Assembly (NCBI RefSeq): GCF_025961475.1
Contig: NZ_JAOQNS010000016.1
Location: 1-64,000 of the forward strand
Origin: Rhodobium gokarnense
GTDB taxonomy: Bacteria; Pseudomonadota; Alphaproteobacteria; Rhizobiales; Rhodobiaceae
Length of the DNA: 64,000 nucleotides
Reading direction: 5' to 3'
A model generated the notes under the pieces. It searched no databases. It was not told the DNA's origin and worked only from the letters and a program-made list of their open reading frames with translations. The position numbers were made by a program, and so were the translations under genes. This document shows positions 27,927 to 37,033 of this stretch, in pieces. Positions within the stretch are counted from its first letter, which is position 1, and every line of letters starts with the position of its first letter.

Positions 27927-29732
27927 ATGGAGTCCGGCACCGACGACACCAATCTGCCCTATCTCGTCAAGGATCCCGAAGTCTTTGCGCAGAATCTGGC
28001 CCGCGTCATCGAGGAGGCCGGAAAGGCGATGGCCGCCTATTCGGAGCCGCGGGAAAAGGGCGAGATCCAGTCCGACCTTGCCGATACCATCGCCGAGATT
28101 ATCAAGACCCTGTCGCGGGTCGGCGAATACTGGCTGTCCGATCCCCAGCGCACCTTCGAGGCGCAGATGCGGCTTTGGAGCGGCTTCATGGAGCTTTGGG
28201 GCGCTTCCATGCGCCGCATGCTGGGCGAGGCCTCCTCGCCGACGATCGAGCCCGATCCGCGCGACAAGCGCTTCCAGGATCCGGAGTGGCAGAAGAACCA
28301 GTTCTTCGACTTCTTGAAGCAGGCCTATCTCATCACCTCGCAATGGGCCGAGACGATGGTCGCCGACGCCGCCGACCTCGACGAGCACACGCGGCACAAG
28401 GCCGATTTCTACGTCAAGCAGATCGCCAATGCGCTGTCGCCGACCAACTTCATCCTGACCAATCCGGAACTTTTGCGCGAGACGCTGGATTCCAACGGCG
28501 AGAACCTGGTGCGCGGCATGCACATGCTGGCCGAGGACATCAAGGCGGGCGGCGGCGACCTGCGGCTGCGCCAGTCCGACCCGACGAAGTTCAAGGTCGG
28601 AGAGAACCTGGCGACGACGCCCGGCAAGGTGATCTTCCAGAACGACATCTGCCAGGTGCTGCAATACACGCCGACGACGGACGAGGTGCTGAAGCGGCCG
28701 CTCCTGATCGTGCCGCCCTGGATCAACAAGTTCTACATCCTCGACCTCAACGCGGACAAATCCTTCATCCGATGGGCGGTCGGCGAGGGCCACACCGTCT
28801 TCGTCATCTCCTGGGTCAACCCGGACCAGCGCCTCGCCCGCAAGAGCTTCGAGCACTACATGCTGGAAGGCGTGCTGGAAGCGCTGAAGGTCGTCGAACA
28901 GGCGACCGGGGAAAAGCAGGTCAACGCCGTCGGCTACTGCGTGGGCGGCACGCTGCTGGCCGTTACCCTCGCCTATCTGGCGGCCAAGAAGGACAAGCGG
29001 ATCGCCAGCGCCACCTTCTTCACCACCCAGATCGACTTCACCCATGCCGGCGACCTGAAGGTCTTCGTCGACGAGGAGCAGATCGAGGCGGTGGAGCGGC
29101 GGATGGCCGAGCGCGGCTATCTGGAAGGCAGGCGCATGGCCAACGCCTTCAACCTTCTGCGCTCCAACGACCTGATCTGGCCCTATGTGGTCAACAACTA
29201 CCTGAAGGGGCGCGAGCCGTTCCCCTTCGACCTCCTCTACTGGAACTCCGACGCCACACGGATGCCGGCTGCGAACCACTCCTTCTACCTGCGCAACTGC
29301 TATCTGGAGAACAATCTCAGCCAGAAGCGGATGGTGGTCGGCGGCGTCACCCTCGACCTTTCCAAGTCGAAGGTGCCGATCTTCAACCTTGCCGCCCGCG
29401 AGGATCACATCGCGCCGGCGAAATCGGTGTTCCTCGGCTGCACCTCCTTCGGCGGGCCGGTCGAATACGTCATGGCCGGGTCCGGCCATATCGCCGGCGT
29501 CGTCAACCCGCCGTCGCGCAACAAGTACCAGTACTGGACGGGCGGCAAACCGACCGGCAGCTTCGAGAGCTGGGTCGGCAAGGCAAAGGAGACGCCCGGC
29601 TCCTGGTGGCCCTACTGGCAGCAATGGGTCTCAGGCCTTGCCGGTGAAAAGGTGAAGGCGCGAAAGCCGGGCGGCGGCAAGCTGAAGCCGATCGAGGACG
29701 CGCCCGGCAGCTATGTCAGGATGCGGGACTGA
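27927..29732 (+). CDS. phaC: Class I poly(3-hydroxyalkanoate) synthase
   Basis: This 601-aa enzyme polymerises hydroxyacyl-CoA into storage polyester. The PhaC N-terminal domain spans about 90-260. The alpha/beta-hydrolase domain holds the lipase-like box GYCVGG with the nucleophile C338. The catalytic aspartate lies in [10 protein letters not shown]-type sequence (here [14 protein letters not shown]) and the histidine in [12 protein letters not shown]. The ATG at 27927 has GGAGGA about seven bases upstream and is preferred over the ATG at 27897. No phaAB or phasin gene is nearby. It is transcribed alone from a TATAAT promoter. Confidence 0.96.
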   Translation: MESGTDDTNLPYLVKDPEVFAQNLARVIEEAGKAMAAYSEPREKGEIQSDLADTIAEIIKTLSRVGEYWLSDPQRTFEAQMRLWSGFMELWGASMRRMLGEASSPTIEPDPRDKRFQDPEWQKNQFFDFLKQAYLITSQWAETMVADAADLDEHTRHKADFYVKQIANALSPTNFILTNPELLRETLDSNGENLVRGMHMLAEDIKAGGGDLRLRQSDPTKFKVGENLATTPGKVIFQNDICQVLQYTPTTDEVLKRPLLIVPPWINKFYILDLNADKSFIRWAVGEGHTVFVISWVNPDQRLARKSFEHYMLEGVLEALKVVEQATGEKQVNAVGYCVGGTLLAVTLAYLAAKKDKRIASATFFTTQIDFTHAGDLKVFVDEEQIEAVERRMAERGYLEGRRMANAFNLLRSNDLIWPYVVNNYLKGREPFPFDLLYWNSDATRMPAANHSFYLRNCYLENNLSQKRMVVGGVTLDLSKSKVPIFNLAAREDHIAPAKSVFLGCTSFGGPVEYVMAGSGHIAGVVNPPSRNKYQYWTGGKPTGSFESWVGKAKETPGSWWPYWQQWVSGLAGEKVKARKPGGGKLKPIEDAPGSYVRMRD

Positions 29733-29828
29733 GGGCGGGCGCCATCGTCGCGATTGTTGACGATCGCGGCAAAAGGCCGGACAACCATGCGGGCGGGCGA
29801 TGCGACCCCATTGAGGCGGAAATCGTCG

Positions 29829-30422
29829 ATGAAGAAAGGCAACAAGGACCGACTGCGCTACGACGAGTGGCTGAGCCGCCTGTTCCGGATGGATGACGGC
29901 GTCTGGCGCCGGCACGCCAGCGGCTGGAGCGTCTGGACCCGGGCGGCGAGCCTGCCGCTCCTGGTGCTCGCGGTCTGGAGCCATCGCTGGGTCGGCATCG
30001 GCGGCGCGCTCTCCCTCGTCGGGCTCGTCGCCGTCTGGACCTATCTCAATCCGCGCATCTTCCCTGCGCCCAAGCGCACCGACACCTGGCACGCGCGGGC
30101 GACCTTCGGCGAGCGGGTCTGGCTCAATCGCCACCGCATCCCGATCCCGCGCCACCATGCGGTCGTCGCGCATATCCTTGCAGGCATCGCCGCGACCGGC
30201 GCGGTGATCGCGCTCTGGGGCACGTTCCTCGCCGCGTTCTGGCCGACGCTCATCGGCATCGTCATCGTGCTTTTGGGAAAATTCTGGTTCCTCGACCGCA
30301 TGGTCTGGCTCTACCAGGACATGAAGGACATGGACCCGATCTACCGCTCCTGGGAGCGCATCCCGGTCAACGACAACGAAGCGGCCCGCAAATGGCCGCG
30401 GCGGAAGCGGCGGGAGGGGTAA
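29829..30422 (+). CDS. Membrane protein, DUF6653-like
   Basis: This 197-aa protein has a conserved-looking block WRRHASGWSVWTRAASLPLL (residues about 24-43) that I associate with DUF6653. Four hydrophobic segments follow as two pairs (about 38-75 and 115-155), with a basic C-terminus. The function is unknown. It lies 96 bp downstream of phaC on the same strand and could be co-transcribed with it. The ATG at 29829 was chosen over 25 open upstream codons that overlap the phaC tail region. Confidence 0.7.
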   Translation: MKKGNKDRLRYDEWLSRLFRMDDGVWRRHASGWSVWTRAASLPLLVLAVWSHRWVGIGGALSLVGLVAVWTYLNPRIFPAPKRTDTWHARATFGERVWLNRHRIPIPRHHAVVAHILAGIAATGAVIALWGTFLAAFWPTLIGIVIVLLGKFWFLDRMVWLYQDMKDMDPIYRSWERIPVNDNEAARKWPRRKRREG

Positions 30423-30502
30423 GCCCCGCCCGTCCCTATCGCCCGCACAGCCCGGTTTCCACGATGGCCGTCAAAGGCTGACGGACTGGAGCGCGGAAGC
30501 CC

Positions 30503-31555
30503 TTACGGGAACATCGCGATCTGCATCAGGCCCTCGGTCTCCTCGATGCCGAAGGCGAGGTTGAGGTTCTGCAGCGCCTGGCCGGCCGAGCCCTTCACCA
30601 GGTTATCCAGCGCACCGATGACGATGGCGCGGCCGGGAATGCGGTCGGGGAAGACGCCGACCATGACGTGGTTGGAGCCGCGCACGGCCTGGGTGGCGGG
30701 AATGCCGCCCTCCGGCAGGACATGGACGAAGGGCTCTTCCGCATAGCGCCGCCTGAGCGCCTCGCGCACGTCGGCGGGGGACGCGCCGTTGGTCAGCTTC
30801 ACGTAGCAGGTGACCAGCTCGCCGCGGCTCATCGGCACCAGGTGCGGCGTGAAGTTGACCCGCACCGCCTCACCGGCCGCCCGGGTGATCTCCTGCTCGA
30901 TCTCCGGCGCGTGCCGGTGGGTGCCGACGGAATAGGGCGAGAGCCCCTCGCCCGCCTCGCAAAACAGCGTGTTCTGCTTCAGGCCGCGGCCGGCGCCGGA
31001 GACGCCGGACTTGGCGTCGATGACGAGATCGGTGGCATCGACGATGCCGGCGGCAACGATCGGCAAGAGCGCCGTCAGCACGGCCGTCGGATAGCAGCCG
31101 GGACAGGCGACGAGCCGGGCGCCGGCGATCTCGGCACGATAGTGCTCCGACAGGCCGTAGACGGCTTCCGGCTGGATCTCCGGGGCGCGGTGGTTCTGGC
31201 CGTAAGTGCTGGCATAGACGGAGGTGTCGCGCAGCCGGAAATCGGCCGACATGTCAATGATCCGGGTGCGCGGATGGGCCGCCAGGATCTGCTTGGTGAT
31301 GTCCTGGGTGGTGCCGTGCGGCAGGCCGCAGACGATGGCGTCGACCGTGCCCCAGTCGACCTCCTCCCAGTTCTGCAGGGTCGGCAGGTCGAGGACGCCG
31401 AGATGGGGAAACACCTCCGCCATCTCCTTGCCGGCATGGGTATTGGCCGTCAGCGCGGCGATCTCGATCCGCGGGTGGCGGGCGGCAAGGCGCACCATGT
31501 CGGCGCCCGTATAACCGGACGCGCCCAAAACGCCGATGCGGATACTCTCGACCAT
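30503..31555 (-). CDS. argC: N-acetyl-gamma-glutamyl-phosphate reductase
   Basis: This 350-aa NADPH enzyme performs the third step of arginine synthesis. It has the Rossmann motif GVLGASGYTGADMVRL (residues 8-23), the catalytic cysteine in ACPGCYPTAVLTAL and the substrate histidine region TPHLVPMSRG. The ATG at 31555 has GGAG seven bases upstream; the ATG at 31567 is possible. It lies downstream of the speB-like gene on the same strand. Confidence 0.96.
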   Translation of the reverse strand: MVESIRIGVLGASGYTGADMVRLAARHPRIEIAALTANTHAGKEMAEVFPHLGVLDLPTLQNWEEVDWGTVDAIVCGLPHGTTQDITKQILAAHPRTRIIDMSADFRLRDTSVYASTYGQNHRAPEIQPEAVYGLSEHYRAEIAGARLVACPGCYPTAVLTALLPIVAAGIVDATDLVIDAKSGVSGAGRGLKQNTLFCEAGEGLSPYSVGTHRHAPEIEQEITRAAGEAVRVNFTPHLVPMSRGELVTCYVKLTNGASPADVREALRRRYAEEPFVHVLPEGGIPATQAVRGSNHVMVGVFPDRIPGRAIVIGALDNLVKGSAGQALQNLNLAFGIEETEGLMQIAMFP

Positions 31556-31667
31556 TGCCGTCTCCATCTGACTGTCGGGAAATGTCTTTCTCGCGGCGCC
31601 TTTTACGCCAGCAGCACCGCCGCCGCCAGTGCCCCGGCGGCAAAAATCCTGTCGCGGGGGATCGGCG

Positions 31668-32648
31668 TCAGCTTCCGTTGCGGCGTCGCTCGGCAAGGAG
31701 GCCGAGATAGGTCTGGGCGATGGACGCGGCCGCCAAGGACGTGACGTCGGCGTGGTCATAGGCCGGCGCGACTTCCACGACATCGCCGCCAACGAATTCG
31801 ATAGCGCCGAGGCCGCGCAGGACCGACAGCGCCTCGCGGCTCGACAGCCCGCCGGCGACGGGCGTCCCGGTTCCCGGAGCGAAGGCGGGATCGAGGCAGT
31901 CGATGTCGAAGGTCATATAGGCGCGGCGGTCGCCGACGCGGGTGACGATGGCGTCGATGATGCCCTTGACGCCGAGGGTCTCGATCTCGTCGCCATAGAC
32001 GATCTCGATGCCGAAATCGTCCGGCGCGTGGCTGCGGATGCCGATCTGGATCGAGCCGGCCGGATCGATGATCCCCTCCTTCACCGCCCGGGCGATCATG
32101 GTGCCATGGTCGATGCGGTCGCCGTCGTCGTCCCAGGTGTCCTGGTGGGCGTCGAACTGGACGATGGCGAGCGGGCCGTGGCGCTCGGCATGGGCCTGGA
32201 GCAGCGGCCAGGTGACGTAGTGGTCGCCGCCCATGGAGAACAGGTGACAGCCGGCATCGAGGATTTCGCTCGCCTGGCGGCGGATATGGCCGGGGATCTC
32301 GGCATGGCGTGCGTAGTCGAAGGCGCAGTCGCCATAGTCGACGACCGCGAGCGTCTCGAAGATGTCGAAGGCGAAGGGGTAGTTCGGGTCGCCGCAGAAG
32401 GTGGCAGACGCCTTGCGGATGCCCTGCGGTCCGAAGCGGGCGCCCGGCCGGTCGGAGACGGCGGCATCGAACGGGACGCCCCAGACCGCCACGTCGACGC
32501 CGTCGAGGTCGCGGCTGTAGCGCCGGCGCATGAAGGAGAGCGCGCCGCAATAGGCCGGCTCGTGGCTGCCGCCATAGAGCGAGGTACCGTGGACGGCATT
32601 GTCGGTTCTGGGCGGTCCGGATTTTGTGCTCAACGGTTCTCGGCTCAC
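31668..32648 (-). CDS. speB: Agmatinase-type ureohydrolase (SpeB/arginase family)
   Basis: This 326-aa enzyme has the two-manganese site of the arginase/agmatinase family: MGGDH near residue 140, QFDAHQD near 163 and TFDIDCLDPAFAPGTGTP near 247. It hydrolyses a guanidino compound to urea and an amine. Agmatine is the default guess; guanidinobutyrate or similar is possible. The start is a GTG at 32648 without an obvious Shine-Dalgarno, so it is uncertain. It is followed by argC after 112 bp. Confidence 0.88.
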   Translation of the reverse strand: MSREPLSTKSGPPRTDNAVHGTSLYGGSHEPAYCGALSFMRRRYSRDLDGVDVAVWGVPFDAAVSDRPGARFGPQGIRKASATFCGDPNYPFAFDIFETLAVVDYGDCAFDYARHAEIPGHIRRQASEILDAGCHLFSMGGDHYVTWPLLQAHAERHGPLAIVQFDAHQDTWDDDGDRIDHGTMIARAVKEGIIDPAGSIQIGIRSHAPDDFGIEIVYGDEIETLGVKGIIDAIVTRVGDRRAYMTFDIDCLDPAFAPGTGTPVAGGLSSREALSVLRGLGAIEFVGGDVVEVAPAYDHADVTSLAAASIAQTYLGLLAERRRNGS

Positions 32649-32739
32649 AATAATCGGTGTTGCGCGGCAAACGATCCTGACGTTGCAAATGCCGGCTGTA
32701 AAGCCGCCTGGCTGCGCGAACGATCGGGTCGGGGCGCCC

Positions 32740-33327
32740 TCACCCGTCCGCGCCGTCGAGCGGCCACCGCCCGAGGTCGACGTGGCGGCGTTGGCCCACC
32801 AGGCTTTTCACCAGCACGAAGCCGTCGCAGAGCCAGCCGATCGCCTCGTCGAGGCGGGTGTCCGGCACCGGCCGCCGGCCCCACAACAAGGTGGCGTGCG
32901 GCCGGAACAGCGCCGGACCCTGCCAGAGCCCGGCCTTCACGAGTTCGCCCCGCAGCGCCTGCCGCAACTCCTCCAGCGCCGCGATCCGGCAGCGACTGCA
33001 GAGCACCACGGGACGCTTCTGCGCACCGCCGAAGGTGCACAGGCGATCGAAGACCACCGGAAACGGCGCCGCCCTGACGCAGGCGCCGGCGCGAACAGCC
33101 GCCGCGGCATCGTCCCTGCGGACGCCACGCCCGGAGATCGCCGGCACGAGCGAAACATGCAGCCGATCGGCGCCGAAGGGGCGCTCCGAAAGGCCGTGAC
33201 GCTCCTTGCATCGCCGCGCGACGTCGAGCATCGCCGCTGCAGCGCCGGCGTTCGGGCGCAGGGCGAAATAGAGGAGATCCGGCCGCTCCTGCATGCCCAG
33301 ATCGAGAAAAAGCTGACCGCCCGCCAT
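32740..33327 (-). CDS. thpR: 2'-5' RNA ligase / cyclic phosphodiesterase (LigT/ThpR family)
   Basis: This 195-aa 2H-phosphoesterase shows both catalytic HxT/S motifs: RLHVSLVP near residue 55 and FRPHATLLWGRR near 145. Family members open 2',3'-cyclic phosphates on RNA and can join tRNA halves. I chose the ATG at 33327. The frame extends four codons to a TTG at 33339, which is a less likely start. A perfect alphaproteobacterial SOS box lies 24 bp upstream and covers a TATAGA -10-like element, so LexA control is likely. Confidence 0.88.
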   Translation of the reverse strand: MAGGQLFLDLGMQERPDLLYFALRPNAGAAAAMLDVARRCKERHGLSERPFGADRLHVSLVPAISGRGVRRDDAAAAVRAGACVRAAPFPVVFDRLCTFGGAQKRPVVLCSRCRIAALEELRQALRGELVKAGLWQGPALFRPHATLLWGRRPVPDTRLDEAIGWLCDGFVLVKSLVGQRRHVDLGRWPLDGADG

Positions 33328-33351
33328 CTCGTTATCCAACGCGCCCTATTT

Positions 33352-33366
33352 GTTCTCTATATGTTC
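33352..33366. promoter_or_regulatory. LexA (SOS) box upstream of thpR
   Basis: GTTCTCTATATGTTC is an exact GTTC-N7-GTTC, the LexA operator of alphaproteobacteria. On the minus strand it includes TATAGA, a plausible -10 element for thpR. The divergent OpuAC gene starts 259 bp away on the other side. Confidence 0.8.
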
Positions 33367-33624
33367 TCATTGCACGGCGTCGATGTCGACTCTTTTCGTG
33401 GCAGCGCCGCCACGGCATCGCCCGTTCGCACATGCGCCGTCGACGGGTGCTCACGCGGACCCGTTCGAACAGTCCGGAGGCGCGCTGCGCACTCGGCGAC
33501 GCGTTGGATCCACCACCCTAAATGGAAACATGTAGAAACTTCGAGCTACGCCCGGTAGTTTGTAGCGTGTGACCTCCGGACCCGGCGGTCGATCGGGTCG
33601 GGTGCATGTCGGCTATGGACGGAG

Positions 33625-34599
33625 ATGGCGGCTCTGATGGCAAAACGACGCGTTTTTCTTGCAGCACTTGCGGTGATGTTGGCCGCACTGGCGACCCATG
33701 GCCCGGCGCGGGCCGCCGATATCGTCATCGGCGTGCCGAGTTGGTCCTCGGCCGAGGCGACGGCGCACGTTCTCGGCGAAATCATCCACCAGAAGTTCGG
33801 CGTCTCGGTCGCCTACAAGGCCGGCACCAACGAGGAGATTTTCGCGGCCATGGACAGCGGAGAAATGCAGGTCCATCCGGAGGTCTGGCTGCCGAACCAC
33901 CGCGCCCTGATGCTCGACTATGTCAACGGCCGCAAGACGGTGGCGATGAACCGGCACGGCGTGCCGGCAACGCAAGGGATGTGCACGACGGCGGCGACGG
34001 CGGAGAAATACCACATCGCCTCGATCTCCGACCTCGCCGACCCGGAAAAGGTCAAGATCTTCGACACCGACAGCAACGGCAAGGGCGAGGTCTGGATCGG
34101 CGACAAGGACTGGGCCTCGACCCGGATCGAGAAGATCCGCGCCAAGAGCTACGGCTACGACGCCACCATGACGCTGCTTGAGGGCGAGGAGACGGTGGCG
34201 ATGGCGATGATCGACGTGGCGGCGGCGACTGGCAAACCGCTGGTGTTTTACTGCTACGCGCCGCACCATTTGTTCCAGCTCCACGACGTCAAGCTCCTGG
34301 ACGAGCCGGCGCACGACCCGACGAAGTGGATCGTGCACACGCCGTCTGACGACCCGGACTGGCTGAAGAATTCGTCGGCACCGGTCGCCTGGGACGTCTC
34401 GTTCCTGCACATCCACTACCAGAAGGCGCTGGAGGAGGCCCATCCCGACGTCGCCAAGCTGCTCGCCAATGTGGAGCTCGACACCGACACGATCTCGGCA
34501 ATGACCTACGCCCTCGTCGCGGAGCGCAAGGACCCGGCGGAGTTCGCCGGCGAGTGGGTCGCCGACAATGCGGAGCGCATCGAGGGGTGGCTGAAATGA
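33625..34599 (+). CDS. Glycine betaine/proline-type ABC substrate-binding protein (OpuAC domain), orphan
   Basis: This 324-aa periplasmic protein has a signal peptide (about 1-31; two lysine/arginine residues, hydrophobic core, ARAAD). Its OpuAC domain opens DIVIGVPSWSSAEATAHVLG and contains EVWLPNH, GVPATQGMCTT and VFYCYAPHHLF; the aromatic residues are of the kind that form a quaternary-amine cage. It should bind a compatible solute or similar. No permease or ATPase gene is adjacent. The start is ATG 33625 or ATG 33637. It overlaps the next gene by 4 bp. Confidence 0.88.
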   Translation: MAALMAKRRVFLAALAVMLAALATHGPARAADIVIGVPSWSSAEATAHVLGEIIHQKFGVSVAYKAGTNEEIFAAMDSGEMQVHPEVWLPNHRALMLDYVNGRKTVAMNRHGVPATQGMCTTAATAEKYHIASISDLADPEKVKIFDTDSNGKGEVWIGDKDWASTRIEKIRAKSYGYDATMTLLEGEETVAMAMIDVAAATGKPLVFYCYAPHHLFQLHDVKLLDEPAHDPTKWIVHTPSDDPDWLKNSSAPVAWDVSFLHIHYQKALEEAHPDVAKLLANVELDTDTISAMTYALVAERKDPAEFAGEWVADNAERIEGWLK

Positions 34600-35285
34600 C
34601 CGAGAGAACTCACACCGCCCCCCTCTCCCGGCTGAAGAGGGCTGCGTTCCTTGCGGTCGCGATCCTCGGCATTGCCGGGATTTCGGCCGCGGCCGTCGCC
34701 GAGGCATCCCGCTACTGGGATCCTGTCTCCAAGAAGTGGATCGTCTACAATCCGAAGCGCGTCCAAGAGGCGGCGACGGCGCAGGGCGGCACGCCGAAGC
34801 GGTTCCGCCGCACGGTCGTCGACTTCGAGACGGCGGAGCGGCCGGGCACCATCATCATCGATGCCGACCAGCATTTCCTTTATCTCGTCCAGCCCGGCTT
34901 CAAAGCGATCCGCTACGGCGTCGGCGTCGGCCGCGACGGCTTCGGCTGGTCCGGCGTCGTCACCATCGGGCGCAAGGCCGAATGGCCGACCTGGACACCG
35001 CCGACCGACATGATCGAGCGCGATCCGAAGCTGGTGAAATATGCCAGCGGCATGCCCGGCGGGCCGGAAAACCCGCTCGGCGCGCGGGCGATGTACCTGC
35101 ACTACGGCGGCAAGGACACGCTCTACCGAATCCACGGCACCAACGAGCCCTGGTCGATCGGCCTCAACGTCTCGTCCGGCTGCATCCGCCTCAACAACGA
35201 GGACATCAAGGACCTTTACACCCGCGTCGGCGTCGGCTCGAAGGTCATCGTGCTGATGTCGGGGGCGGCGTTGTATGAGTCGTAG
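34596..35285 (+). CDS. L,D-transpeptidase (YkuD domain)
   Basis: This 229-aa protein has an N-terminal signal anchor (about 13-36) and a YkuD domain (about 82-225). The catalytic motif is HGTNEPWSIG...SSGCIRLNNEDIKDLY, with the nucleophile cysteine in SSGC. It cross-links or attaches proteins to peptidoglycan in the periplasm. Its ATG overlaps the stop codon of the OpuAC gene (ATGA), so translation is coupled. No functional link between the two products is obvious. Confidence 0.92.
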   Translation: MTERTHTAPLSRLKRAAFLAVAILGIAGISAAAVAEASRYWDPVSKKWIVYNPKRVQEAATAQGGTPKRFRRTVVDFETAERPGTIIIDADQHFLYLVQPGFKAIRYGVGVGRDGFGWSGVVTIGRKAEWPTWTPPTDMIERDPKLVKYASGMPGGPENPLGARAMYLHYGGKDTLYRIHGTNEPWSIGLNVSSGCIRLNNEDIKDLYTRVGVGSKVIVLMSGAALYES

Positions 35286-35349
35286 GTCAGGCCAAAATTG
35301 CGCAGTTGGAGAAGTGACTGTGCTCGCTTGGTCTAACCTCGGCCTCGCC

Positions 35350-35472
35350 TCAGTGATGGGAACGAGAGTGATCCTGGCGGTCCAGGCGCCGGCTATAGAT
35401 GTAGATGCCGACAAGCACCATCGCTGCGGCGGCGAGCAATAGCAATGGCGGCCAAAGTGGCAAAAGGGTCAT
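35350..35472 (-). CDS. Tiny membrane protein (40 aa)
   Basis: A 40-codon frame starts one base after the stop codon of the 87-aa gene (TAG-C-ATG). It encodes MTLLPLWPPLLLLAAAAMVL, a further GIYIYSRRLD and a histidine-ending polar tail. This is one hydrophobic helix (about 4-27) with an arginine-flanked C-terminus, presumably in the cytoplasm. I recognise no family. The stop-start spacing and hydrophobic composition argue for a real small protein. Confidence 0.6.
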   Translation of the reverse strand: MTLLPLWPPLLLLAAAAMVLVGIYIYSRRLDRQDHSRSHH

Positions 35473-35473
35473 G

Positions 35474-35737
35474 CTAGTCTTCTTCTCGCAGGAAACCCAA
35501 AGCAATCCATTCCGCTAAAAGTAGGGCAAAGCCGACGAAAATCCAAACCCAAACGGACCAGTCGGAAAGCCTTTCCGTGTCGCCCTGACCGATCACCGGT
35601 GCGACGAACGCCCATGAAATGACGAAAAGTCCGGCGAGCCGCAAGGCGCCGCCGACGGCCTTGAGGCGCTCGTTGAAGCGTTTGTTGCGCAGTCGTCGTC
35701 CCATGTGTCCGCCACATCTTGCCCGCTTTCCGATCAA
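35474..35737 (-). CDS. Small hypothetical membrane protein (87 aa)
   Basis: This 87-aa protein starts with a strongly basic segment (RRLRNKRFNERLKAVGGALR). Two hydrophobic helices follow (about 33-50 and 62-82), and the protein ends in an acidic REED. No family was recognised. The start may be ATG 35737 or ATG 35704. It appears to be translated together with the 40-aa gene that begins one base after its stop. Downstream it is convergent with the L,D-transpeptidase gene. Confidence 0.6.
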   Translation of the reverse strand: MIGKRARCGGHMGRRLRNKRFNERLKAVGGALRLAGLFVISWAFVAPVIGQGDTERLSDWSVWVWIFVGFALLLAEWIALGFLREED

Positions 35738-35818
35738 TCATCGCCGATTGTAACCGGAAGAAAAAGCGCCGACGGGCTGACATTTGTCAGCCCATCGGAT
35801 TTTGGTCGACACAAACAG

Positions 35819-35845
35819 AAAGGGCCGCGCGGTGCGCGGCCCTTT
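35819..35845 (-). terminator. Terminator after rpsI
   Basis: AAAGGGCCGCGC (35819-35830) and GCGCGGCCCTTT (35834-35845) form a perfect 12-bp stem with a 3-base loop. It lies 28 bp after the rpsI stop, and the stem ends in T's on the minus strand. Confidence 0.85.
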
Positions 35846-35873
35846 CCCAATTCGTGCAGTCTCGCAAAACGCC

Positions 35874-36368
35874 TTAGCGCTTGGAGAACTGGAAGCTCCG
35901 GCGGGCCTTGGCGCGGCCGTATTTCTTGCGTTCCACGACGCGGGAGTCGCGGGTCAGGAAGCCGCCCTTCTTGAGGATGCCGCGCAGGTCCGGCTCGTAA
36001 TAGGTGAGCGCCTTGGAGATACCGTGGCGCAGCGCGCCGGCCTGGCCGGACAGGCCGCCGCCGGAGACGGTGGCGACGATGTCGTACTGGCCGTCGCGGT
36101 CAGCCGCGAGGATCGGCTGGCGGACGATGAGCTGCAGCACCGGACGACCGAAATACTCGGTGAAGTCCTTCTTGTTGACGGTGATGCGGCCACTGCCCGG
36201 CTTCAGCCAGACGCGGGCGACCGCGTCCTTGCGCTTGCCGGTGGCGTAGGAGCGGCCCTGGGCGTCCAGCTTCTGGACGTGGACCGGGCCCTCGGACTCG
36301 GCGGCGGCGACCGGCGTGGTGCCGAGTGCCGTACCCAGATCCTCAAGAGATTGGATTTCGTCGGCCAT
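35874..36368 (-). CDS. rpsI: Ribosomal protein S9
   Basis: This 164-aa protein is bS9/uS9 with the short N-terminal extension usual in alphaproteobacteria. Family blocks are [18 protein letters not shown] (about 40-57), [20 protein letters not shown] and the basic C-terminus [17 protein letters not shown], whose tail contacts P-site tRNA. It follows rplM after 2 bp in the universal rplM-rpsI operon and is followed by a strong terminator. Confidence 0.98.
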   Translation of the reverse strand: MADEIQSLEDLGTALGTTPVAAAESEGPVHVQKLDAQGRSYATGKRKDAVARVWLKPGSGRITVNKKDFTEYFGRPVLQLIVRQPILAADRDGQYDIVATVSGGGLSGQAGALRHGISKALTYYEPDLRGILKKGGFLTRDSRVVERKKYGRAKARRSFQFSKR

Positions 36369-36370
36369 TC

Positions 36371-36835
36371 TCAGGCACTCCTCTTGTTCTTGGCATTGAA
36401 GCTCGCCAGGTCGACGGCCTCGGGCTGCTGGGCCTCGTGCGGATGCTCGGCGCCGGCATAGATGCGCAGGTTCTTGAGCTGGGTGCGGCTCAGCGGGCCA
36501 CCCGGCATCATGCGCTTGATCGCCGCTTCGACGACGCGCTCGGGGAACCGGCCTTCCAGGATCTCACGCGCGGTGCGATCCTTGATGCCGCCCGGATAGC
36601 CGGTGTGCCAGTAGTAGACTTTGTCGGTATATTTGCGGCCGGTGAACACCACCTTGTCCGCATTGACGATGATGACGTTGTCACCGCAGTCCATATGGGG
36701 CGTGAAGGTCGCCTTGTGCTTGCCGCGCAAACGATTTGCGACGAAAGCGGCAAGACGGCCGACGACGGCGCCCTCGGCGTCGATCAAGATCCATTTCTTC
36801 TCGATCTCGGACGCTTTGGCCGAATAGGTCTTCAT
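36371..36835 (-). CDS. rplM: Ribosomal protein L13
   Basis: This 154-aa large-subunit protein starts [20 protein letters not shown] and includes [36 protein letters not shown] and [16 protein letters not shown]. It is the usual length for the family. The frame stays open upstream to 37000, but the ATG at 36835 matches the conserved start, and a promoter lies in between at 36947-36975. Confidence 0.98.
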   Translation of the reverse strand: MKTYSAKASEIEKKWILIDAEGAVVGRLAAFVANRLRGKHKATFTPHMDCGDNVIIVNADKVVFTGRKYTDKVYYWHTGYPGGIKDRTAREILEGRFPERVVEAAIKRMMPGGPLSRTQLKNLRIYAGAEHPHEAQQPEAVDLASFNAKNKRSA

Positions 36836-36946
36836 GCGATCAGCCCTGGTTTTCGTGTTTCGATCGGGTTTTATCGGTCGGCGCGCAGTCCCCTTGACGG
36901 GAAAAACGCGAAAGGCGGCCGAGCCGGCCGCCGCCAATCGCCGCGT

Positions 36947-36975
36947 GATGTACGGGAGCGACGCCCCGCCGTCAA
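36947..36975 (-). promoter_or_regulatory. Promoter of rplM-rpsI
   Basis: Read on the minus strand: TTGACG (36975-36970), a 17-bp spacer and TACATC (36952-36947), about 110 bp before rplM. Confidence 0.65.
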
Positions 36976-37033
36976 GCGCTTTCTTCAAAAAAACGTTCAA
37001 AACCAGTCATTTGCCATTGCGGTAAAATAATAC

